Assembly: GCA_024225895.1 (NCBI GenBank)
Contig: JAAEMC010000041.1
Coordinates: 1 to 6,827, forward strand
DNA: 6,827 nucleotides
Reading direction: 5' to 3'
DNA from: Desulfobacteraceae bacterium
GTDB lineage: Bacteria; Desulfobacterota; Desulfobacteria; Desulfobacterales; Desulfobacteraceae
In this document: positions 6,134 through 6,827 of the stretch, piece after piece
Layout of the letters: every line of letters begins with the position of its first letter
Numbering within the stretch: position 1 is the first letter of the stretch
The notes under the pieces: generated by a model
What the model saw: only the letters and a program-made list of their open reading frames with translations
The model's database searches: none
Told to the model about the DNA's origin: nothing
Translations under genes and position numbers: made by a program

Positions 6134-6162
6134 TTATCCCTTGACTAGCACGGTTTTATGAT
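6134..6162 (+). promoter_or_regulatory. Candidate promoter of the actin-like gene
   Basis: TTATCC (6134-6139), a 17-nt spacer and TATGAT (6157-6162) form a plausible sigma-70 site about 70 bp before the ATG at 6235. An overlapping alternative has a better -35, TTGACT (6141-6146), but a poor -10 (TATCTA at 6165-6170). I see no hairpin or riboswitch in the rest of the leader. Confidence 0.4.
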
Positions 6163-6221
6163 GGTATCTAAATTTGAAAGAAATTCTGCAACACATCTTT
6201 ATTAAAAGGCCTATAACACTC

Positions 6222-6227
6222 GGGAGG
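6222..6227 (+). promoter_or_regulatory. Strong ribosome binding site of the actin-like gene
   Basis: GGGAGG is followed by 7 nt (AAAAACC) and the ATG at 6235. It is one of the two strongest Shine-Dalgarno sites in the window, suggesting a well-translated protein, as expected for a filament-forming product. Confidence 0.8.
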
Positions 6228-6234
6228 AAAAACC

Positions 6235-6827
6235 ATGGAGATTGTAGGAATTGATGTAGGGTTTGGCTTCACAAAAGCATATAACGGTACAAATTCCGTC
6301 ATATTCAAATCACTCATCGGTGACGCAGCCGATATCCAGTTTCAATCGGCAATGAGCGATGAATCTTCCACTTCCAACCTTCACATTACCCTGGAAGACA
6401 AAAGTTATTTCTTAGGTAGTTATGCAGAGCTTCAATCCAACATTCGTGAATTTACCCTGGACCAGGACAAACTTTTAACTGATTTTGTTAAAATTCTTGC
6501 AGTATCAGCCGCAGGGATCTGTACAGATACTTCAGGTCCCATCAATGTAGTTTCCGGATTACCCGTCGGGTATATGAAAAGAGACAGTAAAAAATTAAGA
6601 GAAATGGTCAAAGGGGTACATGAAGTCATATTCCACAACCAAAAAGGAGAAAAAATTCCCCGGCGCGTTCATATTGAAAAGGTCCACATTATTCCCCAGC
6701 CCATTGGATCCATTTTTAATTTAATCTTTGATGATCAGGGAAAAATAAAAGATAGAAGTCTCGCCACCCAGAAAATAGGTGTGGTTGATATTGGTTTTAA
6801 AACAACTGATTTCAGTATATTTGATCA
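6235..6827 (+). CDS. ParM/StbA-like actin-family ATPase, N-terminal 197 aa, 3' end outside window
   Basis: The frame is open from an ATG with a strong ribosome binding site to the right edge. IVGIDVGFGFTKAY (3-16) is the phosphate-1 loop of actin-like ATPases of the ParM and archaeal Ta0583 kind, with the family's characteristic G-x-T-K ending. VVSGLPVGYMKRD (105-117) and a VHIIPQPIGSIF segment (150-161) match the conserved middle of this group. VVDIGFKTTDFSIF (183-196) is the phosphate-2 motif, where GFKTTD replaces the commoner GGGTTD. Such proteins are usually about 320-400 residues, so roughly half is visible. In plasmids they push replicons apart with a DNA-binding adaptor and a centromere; no ParR-like gene or iteron cluster is visible upstream. 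It is divergent from cmoA. MreB, FtsA, Hsp70 and MamK fit the motifs less well. Its role on this replicon is unknown. Confidence 0.8.
   Translation, partial: MEIVGIDVGFGFTKAYNGTNSVIFKSLIGDAADIQFQSAMSDESSTSNLHITLEDKSYFLGSYAELQSNIREFTLDQDKLLTDFVKILAVSAAGICTDTSGPINVVSGLPVGYMKRDSKKLREMVKGVHEVIFHNQKGEKIPRRVHIEKVHIIPQPIGSIFNLIFDDQGKIKDRSLATQKIGVVDIGFKTTDFSIFD

Noticed and set aside
6141..6170. Sigma-54 type promoter before the actin-like gene
   Set aside because: AGCACGG resembles part of the -24 element, but no GC at the correct -12 spacing follows.
6235..6827. MamK magnetosome actin
   Set aside because: The start and middle motifs (VGFGFTK, GLPVGYMKRD, IPQPIG) fit the ParM/Ta0583 group rather than MamK or MreB, and no magnetosome gene is in view.

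Overview
The window looks like ordinary chromosomal DNA of a moderately AT-rich Gram-negative bacterium. The best inference is a sulfate-reducing Desulfobacterota (Desulfobacteraceae-like). This rests on the gene mix and protein style (CmoA/CmoB, a COG1237-type metallo-beta-lactamase protein, a Bacillus-like arginase, a ParM-like actin), not on a marker gene, so the taxonomy is tentative. I see no tRNA, rRNA, CRISPR array, transposase or integrase. No gene-free stretch exceeds 300 bases; the gaps are about 236, 137, 4 and 184 bp.

Layout from the left. Positions 1-1547 (minus) hold the first 515 codons of an MrfA/YprA-like superfamily 2 helicase that runs off the left edge. It is the downstream member of a two-gene operon with an arginase (1544-2434, minus); the helicase GTG start overlaps the arginase stop. 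The arginase start is moved to an internal ATG behind a strong Shine-Dalgarno. Divergent from it is a histidine phosphatase-fold protein (2671-3357, plus) with a near-consensus sigma-70-type promoter. It is followed by an MBL-fold hydrolase of the COG1237 type (3495-4346, plus).

Four bases beyond the MBL gene, and convergent with it, ends the cmoA-cmoB pair (minus; cmoA 5325-6050, cmoB 4351-5322). CmoA makes carboxy-SAM from SAM and prephenate. CmoB uses it to carboxymethylate 5-hydroxyuridine at tRNA position 34, giving cmo5U. The ligand residues known from E. coli CmoB appear at the same residue numbers here. cmoA starts with TTG, just after an in-frame ATG-GAG-TAA start-stop that overlaps its ribosome binding site.

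Divergent from cmoA, at 6235-6827 (plus, cut by the right edge), begins an actin-like ATPase of the ParM/StbA/archaeal-actin kind, with a strong ribosome binding site and its own candidate promoter.

I do not see a clearly new multi-gene system. The points most worth following are the tight arginase-helicase coupling, the actin-like gene whose partner genes lie outside the window, the start arrangement of cmoA, and two proteins (histidine phosphatase and COG1237 MBL) whose substrates are unknown.
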